From Aegilops tauschii subsp. strangulata (lineage: Eukaryota > Streptophyta > Magnoliopsida > Poales > Poaceae), in NCBI RefSeq assembly GCF_002575655.3, contig NC_053038.3, forward strand, positions 142,182,885-142,246,884: a DNA stretch of 64,000 nucleotides, read 5' to 3'. Position 1 is the first letter of the stretch. The number at the start of each line of letters is the position of its first letter. This document shows positions 44,536-56,824 of this stretch, piece by piece. Under the pieces are notes generated by a model. That model did not search any database. It had not been told where the DNA came from and saw nothing but the letters and a program-made list of their open reading frames with translations. The position numbers and the translations under genes are program-made.

Positions 44536-47500
44536 AGTTGGTAATCAGAGCCATCCCCGACTTAGGAGCCCCCTGCTTGATCGAATCGCTGGCGTTGTTG
44601 AGTCTAGAACAAAAATGTTTTGAGTCTTAGGATTATATATATCGGAGAGTAGGATTCTTTTACTCCTCAGTCCCTTCATCGCTCTGGTGAGGCCTCCCGA
44701 CGTAGAAGTTTTGACTCTTCTCTCCTCAAATTTCACTAAAAAAATTTTTTAGGATCACGCGGGTATCTTGGAATCGTTCCGATGGTTTTGTGACGAGAAC
44801 ATTGTTCTTGGTGCCTCCTGACATTTAGGGGTTGTGGCAGTGTCCCGGGGAGTTGAGCTCCGAGGTGTTGTCGTCACAATTTTATCATTGCAGTTCTGGA
44901 ATACCTGAGTTTCGCCGACATCGAAATCTCTTTTATGCAGTTGTTGGTGAGATCACCTCGACGCCACCCAGTACTGGGGCGGGAGTTCGGGAGTATTGCC
45001 ATAACTTGTATAACGGATGTTTTTCGAAGGTTGAGGTAAATGATTTCTGAAGGTTTCTTGGTTATGTGTTGAAGGATGGATACAGCTGGATCTAGGTATT
45101 GTTAGTTTGGGTGATATATTTTGTGTCCCCTGTATCCCCAACACCAGATTGCATAACCAGAAAGTTTCGGGAGTTTATAAGTGGGAATTCAAGTAGCCTT
45201 AGGATATCTTTCCGACAGACGCATGATGTGAGATTGGGGTTCGACGTCTAGTGGTCCGCCTGTACACGGTTGATTTTACAGTGGTCTCGTAGTGTCTTAA
45301 AGAGTCCATGGCTATGCCGACTCGGGGACGCTTCGTATGTCATGTGCACAGCCTTGTACATGATGGTGCTGTACGATTGAGCCCGTGTGGGCCCCACCAC
45401 GAAAACTTCGGACGAAATCTCTATCATATGTTTGTTCCGGCTTATTCTGCAAGCCAAATCCTTTGTTTTGTTTTGTTTTGTGGTATTCGAGTTGCTTCGA
45501 AGTCAAATGTGAGTCCATACTTTTCCTAAACGGTGTTCTCATATTTCTATGCGGATGATAATCCTTCTTGATCATCGAGATCGTCATGTTAATTCTTTTC
45601 CAACCGGCGTGTTTCTCTTCAAGTGCATCCAGTCATTCCAACGTTCGCAAGATCAATTCTAAGCTTTTCTCAACGGTGTTTGTTTCATCTGCCCCAAGTT
45701 GCCTTTGTTTTCCCACCCTCCCACCCTTTTCTTTTTCAAGGACTCAGATTCTTAACCAAGTATCCATTTTATTCACGTGAAGTCCCTTCATTCTTTTCAA
45801 TCAATGTTCTTACCCGGTGGTTCTCATGAAGATGTTCTTCAAGTTTATTATTCTTCGTTCTTTTTCTTCTCCGGTGGATTCAATTCAAGCTTTGTCGATC
45901 ATGTCCTTTCCTCGTTTCAAATGTTTTCTCATGCCGGTGCAACTCTTAATCATTCCCCGCTTGCTATTCAATTGTTCCGGAGTGTACAAGATATCTCAGA
46001 AGATTTGTGTCTCCATTATCAATCTGTTCAAGCTATTTTGAGGTTGTTATCTCATTAAAGCCATTTAATTCAACCGGTGTATTCTATCTTTCACGCAATC
46101 TTTCCAACGGTGTTTCTTTTGAGTGGGCCCTAACCCACAGGTCTTTTTTCCAGGATCTTACCTGACTCTTCTAATTTTTCTGGAGTTATTCCCAAATTCT
46201 TTTCGAAGTTTGACGTAAGAATGAGTTATCATCGGTCATATTTCTTCTCCAAGATCGCTTTCAAATTCTTTTCATCGTTGGTTCAACCTTTCTAATTTTT
46301 CATCCCGGAGTATCTCAATAATTCATGGTGGTGTTTCTCATCATCATTCTCCACATTTGAAGACCGAAGAAGAATTTCTCGTGAATCTTGGTCCGTTCTC
46401 TTGAAGATTCATAGTTCTAGCTTATGCCATCCTCTCATAATTGTTTTCGATTGTGAGAATTCTTTTCATACCCATCCGGAGCATTTCAGAGTTGTTTTCA
46501 TTTCTTGATCATCCAAAGGCCATCATCTCAGAACTATTCATTCAAGCTTTCAACTCTCGTTCTCCAAATCATACCGGTGCATCACTCAAATATCCTCTAA
46601 TCAGTTCATGATCTCTTCGTTCTCGTGTATCTAAATTCTGTCAAGTATCTTCATTCATTTTCTAATTCTTTCCGTTGAATTGTGCCTTTGCTACTTTCAT
46701 TTTCAATTCTTACGGTGGTTCGTTCAAGATTTCTCTTCCTTCGTTATCATATCAATTTATTCGTTGTTTCATCCTACCGGTGGTTCGATGAAGACCTTCC
46801 CAAGTTTGCGCTATATCTATCTTAATCCTTTCTACGAGAATAAGTAGTGTGCAAAAATCCGTTGCTTGTCATCAATTTATATTGGTGAAGGATAAGCATA
46901 ACATAATTCTTATCCTTGTTTCCTCCAAGTGATTTATTCTTTTCTTTCGGAGTTCGTTCATGATATCAAATTCTTGATTTCAATTGTTCATCTTTCTTTC
47001 CGGAGTTCCAAGTTTTATCGGTTATATCATCCCGAAGCTTCATCTAAATCATTGCAAGGCTTCTCCCGGAGATCTTTTCAACTTTCCATTTTGTTTGATC
47101 ATTCTTTTACTACCGGAGTTCTTCATGGAGACTCTACATGGTGGTTCGTCAAGGATTCCTTTCATTTTTCAATTGTTCTTCAAGATTTCTCTTGAAGTTA
47201 TGATCCGCCAAGCTATACTCTAAAATAAACATGGTGTTCAACACATGTTTTGTTTTGAGGAGTTCAAGCATTCTTCATCTTGCATTCTGAAGTGCAATTC
47301 TCTCTATCTTATCTTTTGAGATGGTGTTATGTCATTTTTGATAATTTCCCTTCGCGTTTCATGATTCTCAAGTTTTCAAGAGTGACATATTTAAATCCAT
47401 CATTTTCTATTTCGTTCAAGAGATCTTTTCAACCAATCAATCTTTTTGTTGGAGTTATATTGGGTTATGTTTCACCTAAAGCCTTCCCTAAGGAATGTTG

Positions 47501-48478
47501 CTATTATGGTGCTTATCAATGATCCAAGTTTTCTCCTATCCTCTAGACGAGAGAAGATTTCATCTCTTCGTTGATCTCAAGCAAGCAATTGTTTTCGTTA
47601 GTGGCAGAATTTCACCTCAAGTTTTGAGATGTTTTCCATAAGCCCACTACAAGCTTATTCTTTTCGTTGTTGGTTTTCCAACAACTCCGTCCAAACCTTC
47701 TTGGAAGGACGTTTCCCTAATTCAATTGTGGTGGAAGTTATCATTTCCTTCTCCGTTCTCTTATTCCGACGGTCTAGCTTCAATTCTTTCGTTACGGAGG
47801 CATTGTGATGTTGCTCTTTTCGACCAATCATCTTGTTTTGTCAAGATCATGTAATTTTCTTTTCTTATCCGTTTAGCCGGAGTGTCATGTTTTCATTCGA
47901 GTTCTCTCATATTATCATGTTTTGCCTCCCTTCTCAACCGGAGTGCGGTCTGAAATCTTTCTTACCCCTTGTGCCATTATTTCATTAGTACCGGAGGCAG
48001 TGTGTTGTTAAACTCATCGAGTATCCTCTCATCTTGTCAAATTCATGTTCAATTCCTTCCATTTACAGTCGGAGTGCTGCCCAAATTATATCATTCTTAT
48101 TCCTTCCCTATCTTGGTTTTAACCGGAGTGGTTTAAATATCTATCGTGTCAATTAACCTCAAGGTTCACATGGTGTTCCTTGTTTCTCTTTTCTACCGGT
48201 GTGCTTTCATATTCCTTTTGATCCGTTAAGCTCTCGTTTCATATTCTTCAACCTACAAAGGTTCTCGCAATGTTCCTTGTTCCTCTTGCTGAACGGAGTG
48301 TTTTGAATTTTGTTCATCTCCGTTGTGTCATTTCCTCAAGCTTTGCGACCTCTCAAGGTTCTTTGGTTTCACTCATTTGTCAAAGAAGCGATTAGTTTTA
48401 CCTCTTCTCTTCCTCTTCCGTTTTTCTCCGGTGCCATCCTAGATCTCGGGACGAGATCCTCTTGTAGTGGTGGAGTGT
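44536..48478 (+). mobile_element. Array internal domain 3, non-coding
   Basis: The domain is 3,943 bp, longer than domains 1 and 2 mainly because of GCAATTCTCTCTATC near 47,297. It has CTTCTCAACCGGAGTGCGG near 47,931 where domains 1 and 2 read CCTTTTCAACCGGGTGCGG, and an A7T6 run near 44,740. No coding capacity is seen. Confidence 0.9.
44539..44551 (+). other. Primer-binding site, array unit 3 (one-base insertion)
   Basis: TGGTAATCAGAGC, identical to the other units. Confidence 0.75.
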
Positions 48479-51400
48479 TGTGACGCCCCGAGACCGTCGC
48501 TTCAGAAGACTTCCTATTTTCGTGATCACCGCGTGTTTCTTTTGGTGCTTGCTCTTTTATTTTTGCATTGCATCATGTCATCATGCCATCATGTCATTAA
48601 TCTTTGCATCAAAACTCAACTAAATAAATTGCATGGATCTTCGATCCATTTAAATCGAGGGAATTCACATGGTGATTTCTCTTTATAACATATCCTCCTA
48701 ATATTTATGGAGCTATTATAAATATTCCATTAGTTTGGAATTAACCGAAACACACTTGCAAAATAATTCCCATGCCTATTTCCACTTCAAGTTTCACCTC
48801 CAAGCTTTGCCAACAATTCTTTTCCCTCTTATCGAGACCCTTCCTAAATGTTCAACATGTTGGACACTTTGTAATCCTACTCCTTCTTCTCATCTTCTTT
48901 TCTGTTTCATCTTGCCCTTTCCATCTAAAACATCATCTAGTGCAACACCCCATCACAAGCGTCTTCCTTTCTATTCTCACCCATTTATTGCAAGTGGTAT
49001 TTTTCTGTCCCAGTAAAATGTTCACTTACTTTCTGTAAATCTTAAACCATGCCAACTACCTCTTTGTCAAATCTCATCTCTTTTAAAGTTGTTTTGGTTG
49101 GGTTAAAAAATGGCTCAAGTTTGGAATTATTTTTCTTCCTCTAAAAATTGCCAAACCAATTTATTCAAATTGTGTATATTATCAAGACTTCAGAGATATT
49201 TTCTTTTCTGAAATATTCCACCTCTAGCACCTCCTTCTTTTCTCTAAAGTTCTGGTTGAGGAAATAAAGAAAAGAAGGAAGAAAGGGAGAGAGCCCAGCC
49301 AGCCTCCCAGGCCGGCCCATCCTTCTCCGCTGCCTCCTCTCCTCCATGGCCCAAGGCCCAGCCGCGCCCTCTTAACCCTAGCCCAACCGACCCCATGGCC
49401 CGATCCCCTCTCTCCCCTTCGTTCTCCTCCTGCCGCCGCACACACACGCACGCATCGAGCAGAGCCCAGCTCGATCCCCTTATCCCCTCCACTCGTCTCC
49501 CTCCTCGAGCCAGAGGAGGAGCCCCGCACCCGTTTCTCCAGCGCCGACCTCCTCCTCGCTCCCATGGCGTCGCCGCCCGTCAAGCTCCACAGCCGGCGCC
49601 CCGAGCCATCCTTCTCCGCCGTGCCTCCTCCCCTCTGCAGGCCCCCTCTCATGGCGCCGCCTTGCCTCCATGGCCGCCGCGCCTCCCTCTGCAGCACCAG
49701 GCCGCGGCCACCTCTCCTCGCCATGGCCCTCGCGAGCTTCCTCCCGTGCCGCCTCTCCTCCTGCTTCTCCTCGTCGCCACCAACCCGCCTCGACCTCACC
49801 GCGGGCAGCAGCAGTTGCTGCTGCACCCTCGCGCTGCGCCCTCGTCCCGATTCCCTCCTCTGTGCGCCAAGTCCCTCGTCCGTTGCTGCTCTGCTCCGCT
49901 CCGCCGCCACCGCTCCGTCCAGCAAGCGCGCCTCCGGCTGCCGCAACCTCTGCCTCCTCCCTCCATTCAGCCTCAACCGTCGGAGACACGCCGCCTCCCC
50001 GCCACGGCGCCGCGCCCCTGTTCGTCGTCGTTGTCACTTTGAGCCCGTGCTCACTTATTGTCGCTGCTCGCGCACCGCCCAGCCTTGCTGCTGCCACCAG
50101 AGGCCTTTTGTCTCGCGTTGTTTTGGATCAGCAAGGATGAGACGCCAAGACCCGTACCCGGACCGTCAAGCATCACCCCGTGGAATTTGCCAAGCACCAC
50201 TTCGACAAGTGTACCTCTACTTCGGATTCACCAAGTACCCCTTCGGATGCGCCTAGTTCGACTACATGTACCACCAAGTTCCTCTACCGTCGACCCGAAC
50301 ATCTATGAACCGTGTACGTCTACCGTCGCCGTGGATCCGACAAGATCCGTGTACAACTACTACCCCTACGACACGTGAACAACTACTTCCACTTCGAACG
50401 CGTTCCGCCCCGAATGCACGCTTCGAAGGTATAACCCTGAGACGACGTCCGTGGACCGAATGCATGTGTTGTATGAGATGCTCATGTTTGCACCGTGTTC
50501 GAAATTGTCGCTTGCGCGTTCCTTGTTTCCATGCCGCCGTGCCGTGGGAACCCGGTAACCGGGAGCACCCCACCATTCTCTTGCGTGTTTCACACATCTG
50601 CACAATTCTCCTTGCGCCGGTATCTCCATGAGCTACCGGAACCGATATGTTGCCGTGGCATCATTTTCGTTATCGTTGCCGTGGCACCCTTTTCGTTCCA
50701 CCACGGTAACAAATGCTTCATAACTTGCTCTTGTCCACGTTTTATAAAAATTGCTTAAAACTTGCATTGTCATCCGCATCATGATAACAACATTTAAAAT
50801 GTCTAAAATTGATGTTTGCATTAAATTGCTAAATGACATATGGGGATTTTCCGGTATTGTCATTTGTTATTTCCGACCTCATTTAAACTTGCCTAGATAG
50901 GTTGTTTAATTATGCTTCACCTCTTGGCATGGCTAATAACATTTAATATTGTTGGGTACATAAATGAGAGAGAACTAAATAATTAAATGTGGTGTTTCGT
51001 CAATATGCAACTCGTTGCATATTGAGCTCCACTTAATTTGTAGTGTTGTTTGTTGCACCTTGCCATGCCATGCCTCATTAAACCAGACATGCATCATACT
51101 TGTTTGTGCATCATGCCATGTGTATGTGGTGGTTGTTTACTATGGTGTTTGTTTTTTTCCGGTTTGCTTCTCCCGTTACCTTCGGTTTCGTTCCGGAGTT
51201 GTGAGGATTCGTTCGACTATGTCCGCTTGTCTTCTTCATGGACTCGTTCTTATTCTTTGCGGGATTTCAGGCAAGATGACCACCCCTCGAAATCACTTCT
51301 ATCTCTGCTTTGCTAGTTGCTCGTTCTATTGCCATGCTGCGCTACCTACCACTTGCTATTTTCATGCCTCCCAAATTGCCATGAACCTCTAACCTTTGTC

Positions 51401-52880
51401 ACCCTTCCTAGCGAACCGTTGTTTGGCTATGTTACCGCTTTTGCTCAACCCTCTTATAGCATTGCGAGATGCAGGTGAAGATGAAGATTGCTCCATGTTG
51501 GATTATGTTTATGTTGGGATATCACAATATCTCTTATTTAATTAATGCATCTATATACTTGGTAAAGGGTGGAAGGCTCGGCCTTATGCCTGGTGTTTTG
51601 TTCCACTCTTGCCGCCCTAGTTTCCGTCATACCGGTGTTATGTTCCTTGATTTTGCGTTCCTTACGCGGTCGGGTGATTTATGGGACCCCCTCGACAGTT
51701 CGCTTTGAAAAAACTCCTCCAGCAAGGCCCAACCTTGGTTTTACCATTTGCCTACCTAAGCCTTTTTCCCTTGGGTTCTGCAGACTCAAGGGTCATCTTT
51801 ATTTTAACCCCCCCGGGCCAGTTCTCCTTCGAGTGCTGGTCCAAACCGAGCGATGTCCGGCGCCCTGGGCAACCAGGGTCTATGCCAACCCGACGTCTGG
51901 CTCATCCGGTGTGCCCTGAGAACGAGATATGTGCAGCTCCTATCGGGATTTGTCGGCACAGCGGGCGGCTTTGCTGGTCTTGTTTTACCATTGTCGAAAT
52001 GTCTTGTAAACCGGGATTCCGAGACTGATCGGGTCTTTCCGGGAGAAGGTTTATCCTTCGTTGACCGTGAGAGCTTATAATGGGCTAAGTTGGGACACCC
52101 CTGCAGGGTATTATCTTTCGGAAGCCGTGCCCGCGGTTATGTGGCAGATGGGAATTTGTTAATGTCCGGTTGTAGAGAACTTGACACTTGACCTTAATTA
52201 AAACGCATCAACCGCGTGTGTAGCCGTGATGGTCTCTTCTCGGCGGAGTCCGGGAAGTGAACACGGTTCTTGTGTTATGTTTGAAGTAAGTAGGAGTTCA
52301 GGATCACTTCTTGATCATTGCTAGTTCACGACCGTTCCGTTGCTTCTCTTCTCGCTCTCATTTGCGTATGTTAGCCACCATATATGCTAGTGCTTGCTGC
52401 AGCTCCACCTCATTACCCCATCCTTTCCTTTGAGTTTAAATAGTCTTGATCTCGCGGGTGTGAGATTGCTGAGTCCTCGTGACTCACAGATACTTCCAAA
52501 ACAGTTGCAGGTGCCGATGAGACCAGTGCAGGTGACGCAACTGGGCTCAAGTGGGAGCTCAATGAAGATCTTGTTCGTTGTGTTGTTTCTTTTCATGTTG
52601 ATCAGTAGTGGAGCCCAGTTGGGACGATCGGGGATCTAGCAGTTGGGTTTTCTTCTTTTATTTTGGTTCCGTAGCCGGACCTATGTGTGTATCTTGAATG
52701 ATGTATGATTCATTTATGTATTGTGTGAAGTGGCGATTGTAAGCCAACTCTTTATCCCATTCTTGTTCATTACATGGGATTGTGTGAAGATGACCCTTCT
52801 TGCGACAAAACCACAATGCGGTTATGCCTCTAAGTCGTGCCTCGACACGTGGGAGATATAGCCGCATCGTGGGTGTTACA
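48479..52880 (+). mobile_element. Array LTR 4
   Basis: This is the shortest LTR (4,402 bp). Much of the loss is the deleted palindrome arm near 49,116; small deletions near 51,448 (CTCAACCCTC) and 51,863 (GCGCCCTGGGC) add to it. It shares GTCATTAATC, GTGCTGGTCC, GTAAACCGGG and GCATCGTGGG with LTR 5. Confidence 0.92.
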
Positions 52881-55800
52881 AGTTGGTAATCAGAGCCATC
52901 CCCGACTTAGGAGCCCCCTGCTTGATCGAATCGCTGGCGTTGTTGAGTCTAGAACAAAAATGTTTTGAGTCTTAGGATTATATATATCGGAGAGTAGGAT
53001 TCTTATACTCCTCAGTCCCTTCGTCGCTCTGGTGAGGCCTCCCGACGTAGAAGTTTTGACTCTTCTCTCCTCAAATTTCACTAAAAAATTTTTTTAGGAT
53101 CACGCGGGTATCTTGGAATCGTTCCGATGGTTTTGTGACGAGAACATTGTTCTTGGTGCCTCCTGACATTTAGGGGTTGTGGCAGTGTCCCGGGGAGTTG
53201 AGCTCCGAGGTGTTGTCGTCACAATTTTATCGTTGCAGTTCTGGAATACCTGAGTTTCGCCGACATCGAAATCTCTTTTATGCAGTTGTTGGTGAGATCA
53301 CCTCGACGCCACCCAGTACTGGGGCGGGAGTTCGGGAGTATTGCCATAACTTGTATAACGGATGTTTTTCGAAGGTTGAGGTAAATGATTTCCGAAGGTT
53401 TCTTGGTTATGTGTTGAAGGATGGATACAGCTGGATCTAGGTATTGTTAGTTTGGGTGATATATTTTGTGTCCCCTGTATCCCCAACACCAGATTGCATA
53501 ACCAGAAAGTTTCGGGAGTTTATAAGTGGGAATTCAAGTAGCCTTAGGATATCTTTCCGACAGACGCATGATGTGAGATTGGGGTTCGACGTCTAGTGGT
53601 CCGCCTGTACACGGTTGATTTTACAGTGGTCTCGTAGTGTCTTAAAGAGTCCATGGCTATGCCGACTCGGGGACGCTTCGTATGTCATGTGCACAACCTT
53701 GTACATGATGGTGCTGTACGATTGAGCCCGTGTGGGCCCCACCACGAATACTTCGGACGAAATCTCTATCATATGTTTGTTCCGGCTTATTCTGCAAGCC
53801 AAATCCTTTGTTTTGTTTTGTTTTGTGGTATTCGAGTTGCTTCGAAGTCAAATGTGAGTCCATACTTTTCCTAAACGGTGTTCTCATATTTCTATGCGGA
53901 TGATAATCCTTCTTGATCATCGAGATCGTCATGTTAATTCTTTTCCAACCGGCGTGTTTCTCTTCAAGTGCATCCAGTCATTCCAACGTTCGCAAGATCA
54001 ATTCTAAGCTTTTCTCAACGGTGTTTGTTTCATCTGCCCCAAGTTGCCTTTGTTTTCCCACCCTCCCACCCTTTTCTTTTTCAAGGACTCAGATTCTTAA
54101 CCAAGTATCCATTTTATTCACGTGAAGTCCCTTCATTCTTTTCAATCAATGTTCTTACCCGGTGGTTCTCATGAAGATGTTCTTCAAGTTTATTATTCTT
54201 CGTTCTTTTTCTTCTCCGGTGGATTCAATTCAAGCTTTGTCGATCATGTCCTTTCCTCGTTTCAAATGTTTTCTCATGCCGGTGCAACTCTTAATCATTC
54301 CCCGCTTGCTATTCAATTGTTCCGGAGTGTACAAGATATCTCAGAAGATTTGTGTCTCCATTATCAATCTGTTCAAGCTATTTTGAGGTTGTTATCTCAT
54401 TAAAGCCATTTAATTCAACCGGTGTATTCTATCTTTCACGCAATCTTTCCAATGGTGTTTCTTTTGAGTGGGCACTAACCCACAGGTCTTTTTTCCAGGA
54501 TCTTACCTGACTCTTCTAATTTTTCTGGAGTTATTCCCAAATTCTTTTCGAAGTTTGACGTAAGAATGAGTTATCATCGGTCATATTTCTTCTCCAAGAT
54601 CGCTTTCAAATTCTTTTCATCGTTGGTTCAACCTTTCTAATTTTTCATCCCGGAGTATCTCAATAATTCATGGTGGTGTTTCTCATCATCATTCTCCACA
54701 TTTGAAGACCGAAGAAGAATTTCTCGTGAATCTTGGTCCGTTCTCTTGAAGATTCATAGTTCTAGCTTATGCCATCCTCTCATAATTGTTTTCGATTGTG
54801 AGAATTCTTTCCATACCCATCCGGAGCATTTCAGAGTTGTTTTCATTTCTTGATCATCCAAAGGCCATCATCTCAGAACTATTCATTCAAGCTTTCAACT
54901 CTCGTTCTCCAAATCATACCGGTGCATCACTCAAATATCCTCTAATCAGTTCATGATCTCTTCGTTCTCGTGTATCTAAATTCTGTCAAGTATCTTCATT
55001 CATTTTCTAATTCTTTCCGTTGAATTGTGCCTTTGCTACTTTCATTTTCAATTCTTACGGTGGTTCGTTCAAGATTTCTCTTCCTTCGTTATCATATCAA
55101 TTTATTCGTTGTTTCAATCCTACCGGTGGTTCGATGAAGACCTTCCCAAGTTTGCGCTATATCTATCTTAATCCTTTCTACGAGAATAAGTAGTGTGCAA
55201 AAATCCGTTGCTTGTCATCAATTTATATTGGTGAAGGATAAGCATAACATAATTCTTATCCTTGTTTCCTCCAAGTGATTTATTCTTTTCTTTCGGAGTT
55301 TGTTCATGATATCAAATTCTTGATTTCAATTGTTCATCTTTCTTTCCGGAGTTCCAAGTTTTATCGGTTATATCATCCCGAAGCTTCATCTAAATCATTG
55401 CAAGGCTTCTCCCGGAGATCTTTTCAACTTTCCATTTCGTTTGATCATTCTTTTACTACCGGAGTTCTTCATGGAGACTCTACATGGTGGTTCGTCAAGG
55501 ATTCCTTTCATTTTTCAATTGTTCTTCAAGATTTCTCTTGAAGTTATGATCCGCCAAGCTATACTCTAAAATAAACATGGTGTTCAACACATGTTTTGTT
55601 TTGAGGAGTTCAAGCATTCTTCATCTTGCATTATGAAGTGCAATTCTCTCTATCTTATCTTTTGAGATGGTGTTATGTCATTTTTGATAATTTCCCTTCG
55701 CGTTTCATGATTCTCAAGTTTTCAAGAGTGACATATTTAAATCCATCATTTTCTATTTCGTTCAAGAGATCTTTTCAACCAATCAATCTTTTTGTTGGAG

Positions 55801-56824
55801 TTATATTGGGTTATCTTTCACCTAAAGCCTTCCCTAAGGAATTTTGCTATTATGGTGCTTATCAATGATCCAAGTTTTCTCCTATCCTCTAGACGAGAGA
55901 AGATTTCATCTCTTCGTTGATCTCAAGCAAGCAATTGTTTTCGTTAGTGGCAGAATTTCACCTCAAGTTTTGAGATGTTTTCCATAAGCCCACTACAAGC
56001 TTATTCTTTTCGTTGTTGGGTTTCCAACAACTCCGTCCAAACCTTCTTGGAAGGACGTTTCCCTAATTCAATTGTGGTGGAAGTTATCATTTCCTTCTCC
56101 GTTCTCTTATTCTGACGGTCTAGCTTCAATTCTTTCGTTACGGAGGCATTGTGATGTTGCTCTTTTCGACAAATCATCTTGTTTTGTCAAGATCATGTAA
56201 TTTTCTTTTCTTATCCGTTTAGCCGGAGTGTCGTGTTTTCATTCGAGTTCTCTCATATTATCAAGTTTTGCCTCCCTTCTCAACCGGAGTGCGGTCTAAA
56301 ATCTTTCTTACCCCTTGTGCCATTATTTCATTAGTACCGGAGGCAGTGTGTTGTTAAACTCATCGAGTATCCTCTCATCTTGTCAAATTCATGTTCAATT
56401 CCTTCCATTTACAGTCGGAGTGCTGCCCAAATTATATCATTCTTATTCCTTCCCTATCTTGGTTTTAACCGGAGTGGTTTAAATATCTATCGTGTCAATT
56501 AACCTCAAGGTTCACATGGTGTTCCTTGTTTCTCTTTTCTACCGGTGTGCTTTCATATTCCTTTTGATCCGTGAAGCTCTCGTTTCATATTCTTCAACCT
56601 ACAAAGGTTCTCGCAATGTTCCTTGTTCCTCTTGCTGAACGGAGTGTTTTGAATTTTGTTCATCTCCGTTGTGTCATTTCCTCAAGCTTTGCGACCTCTC
56701 AAGGTTCTTTGGTTTCACTCATTTGTCAAAGAAGCGATTAGTTTTACCTCTTCTCTTCCTCTTCCGTTTTTCTCCGGTGCCATCCTAGATCTCAGGACGA
56801 GATCCTCTTGTAGTGGTGGAGTGT
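52881..56824 (+). mobile_element. Array internal domain 4, non-coding
   Basis: The domain is 3,944 bp and shares the diagnostic indels of domain 3. It differs from domain 3 by about a dozen substitutions that I can see (for example CATTATGAAG near 55,630 and GTTATCTTTC near 55,811) and by an A6T7 run near 53,088. The domain 3/4 split is therefore older than the domain 1/2 split. Confidence 0.9.
52884..52896 (+). other. Primer-binding site, array unit 4 (one-base insertion)
   Basis: TGGTAATCAGAGC, identical to the other units. Confidence 0.75.
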
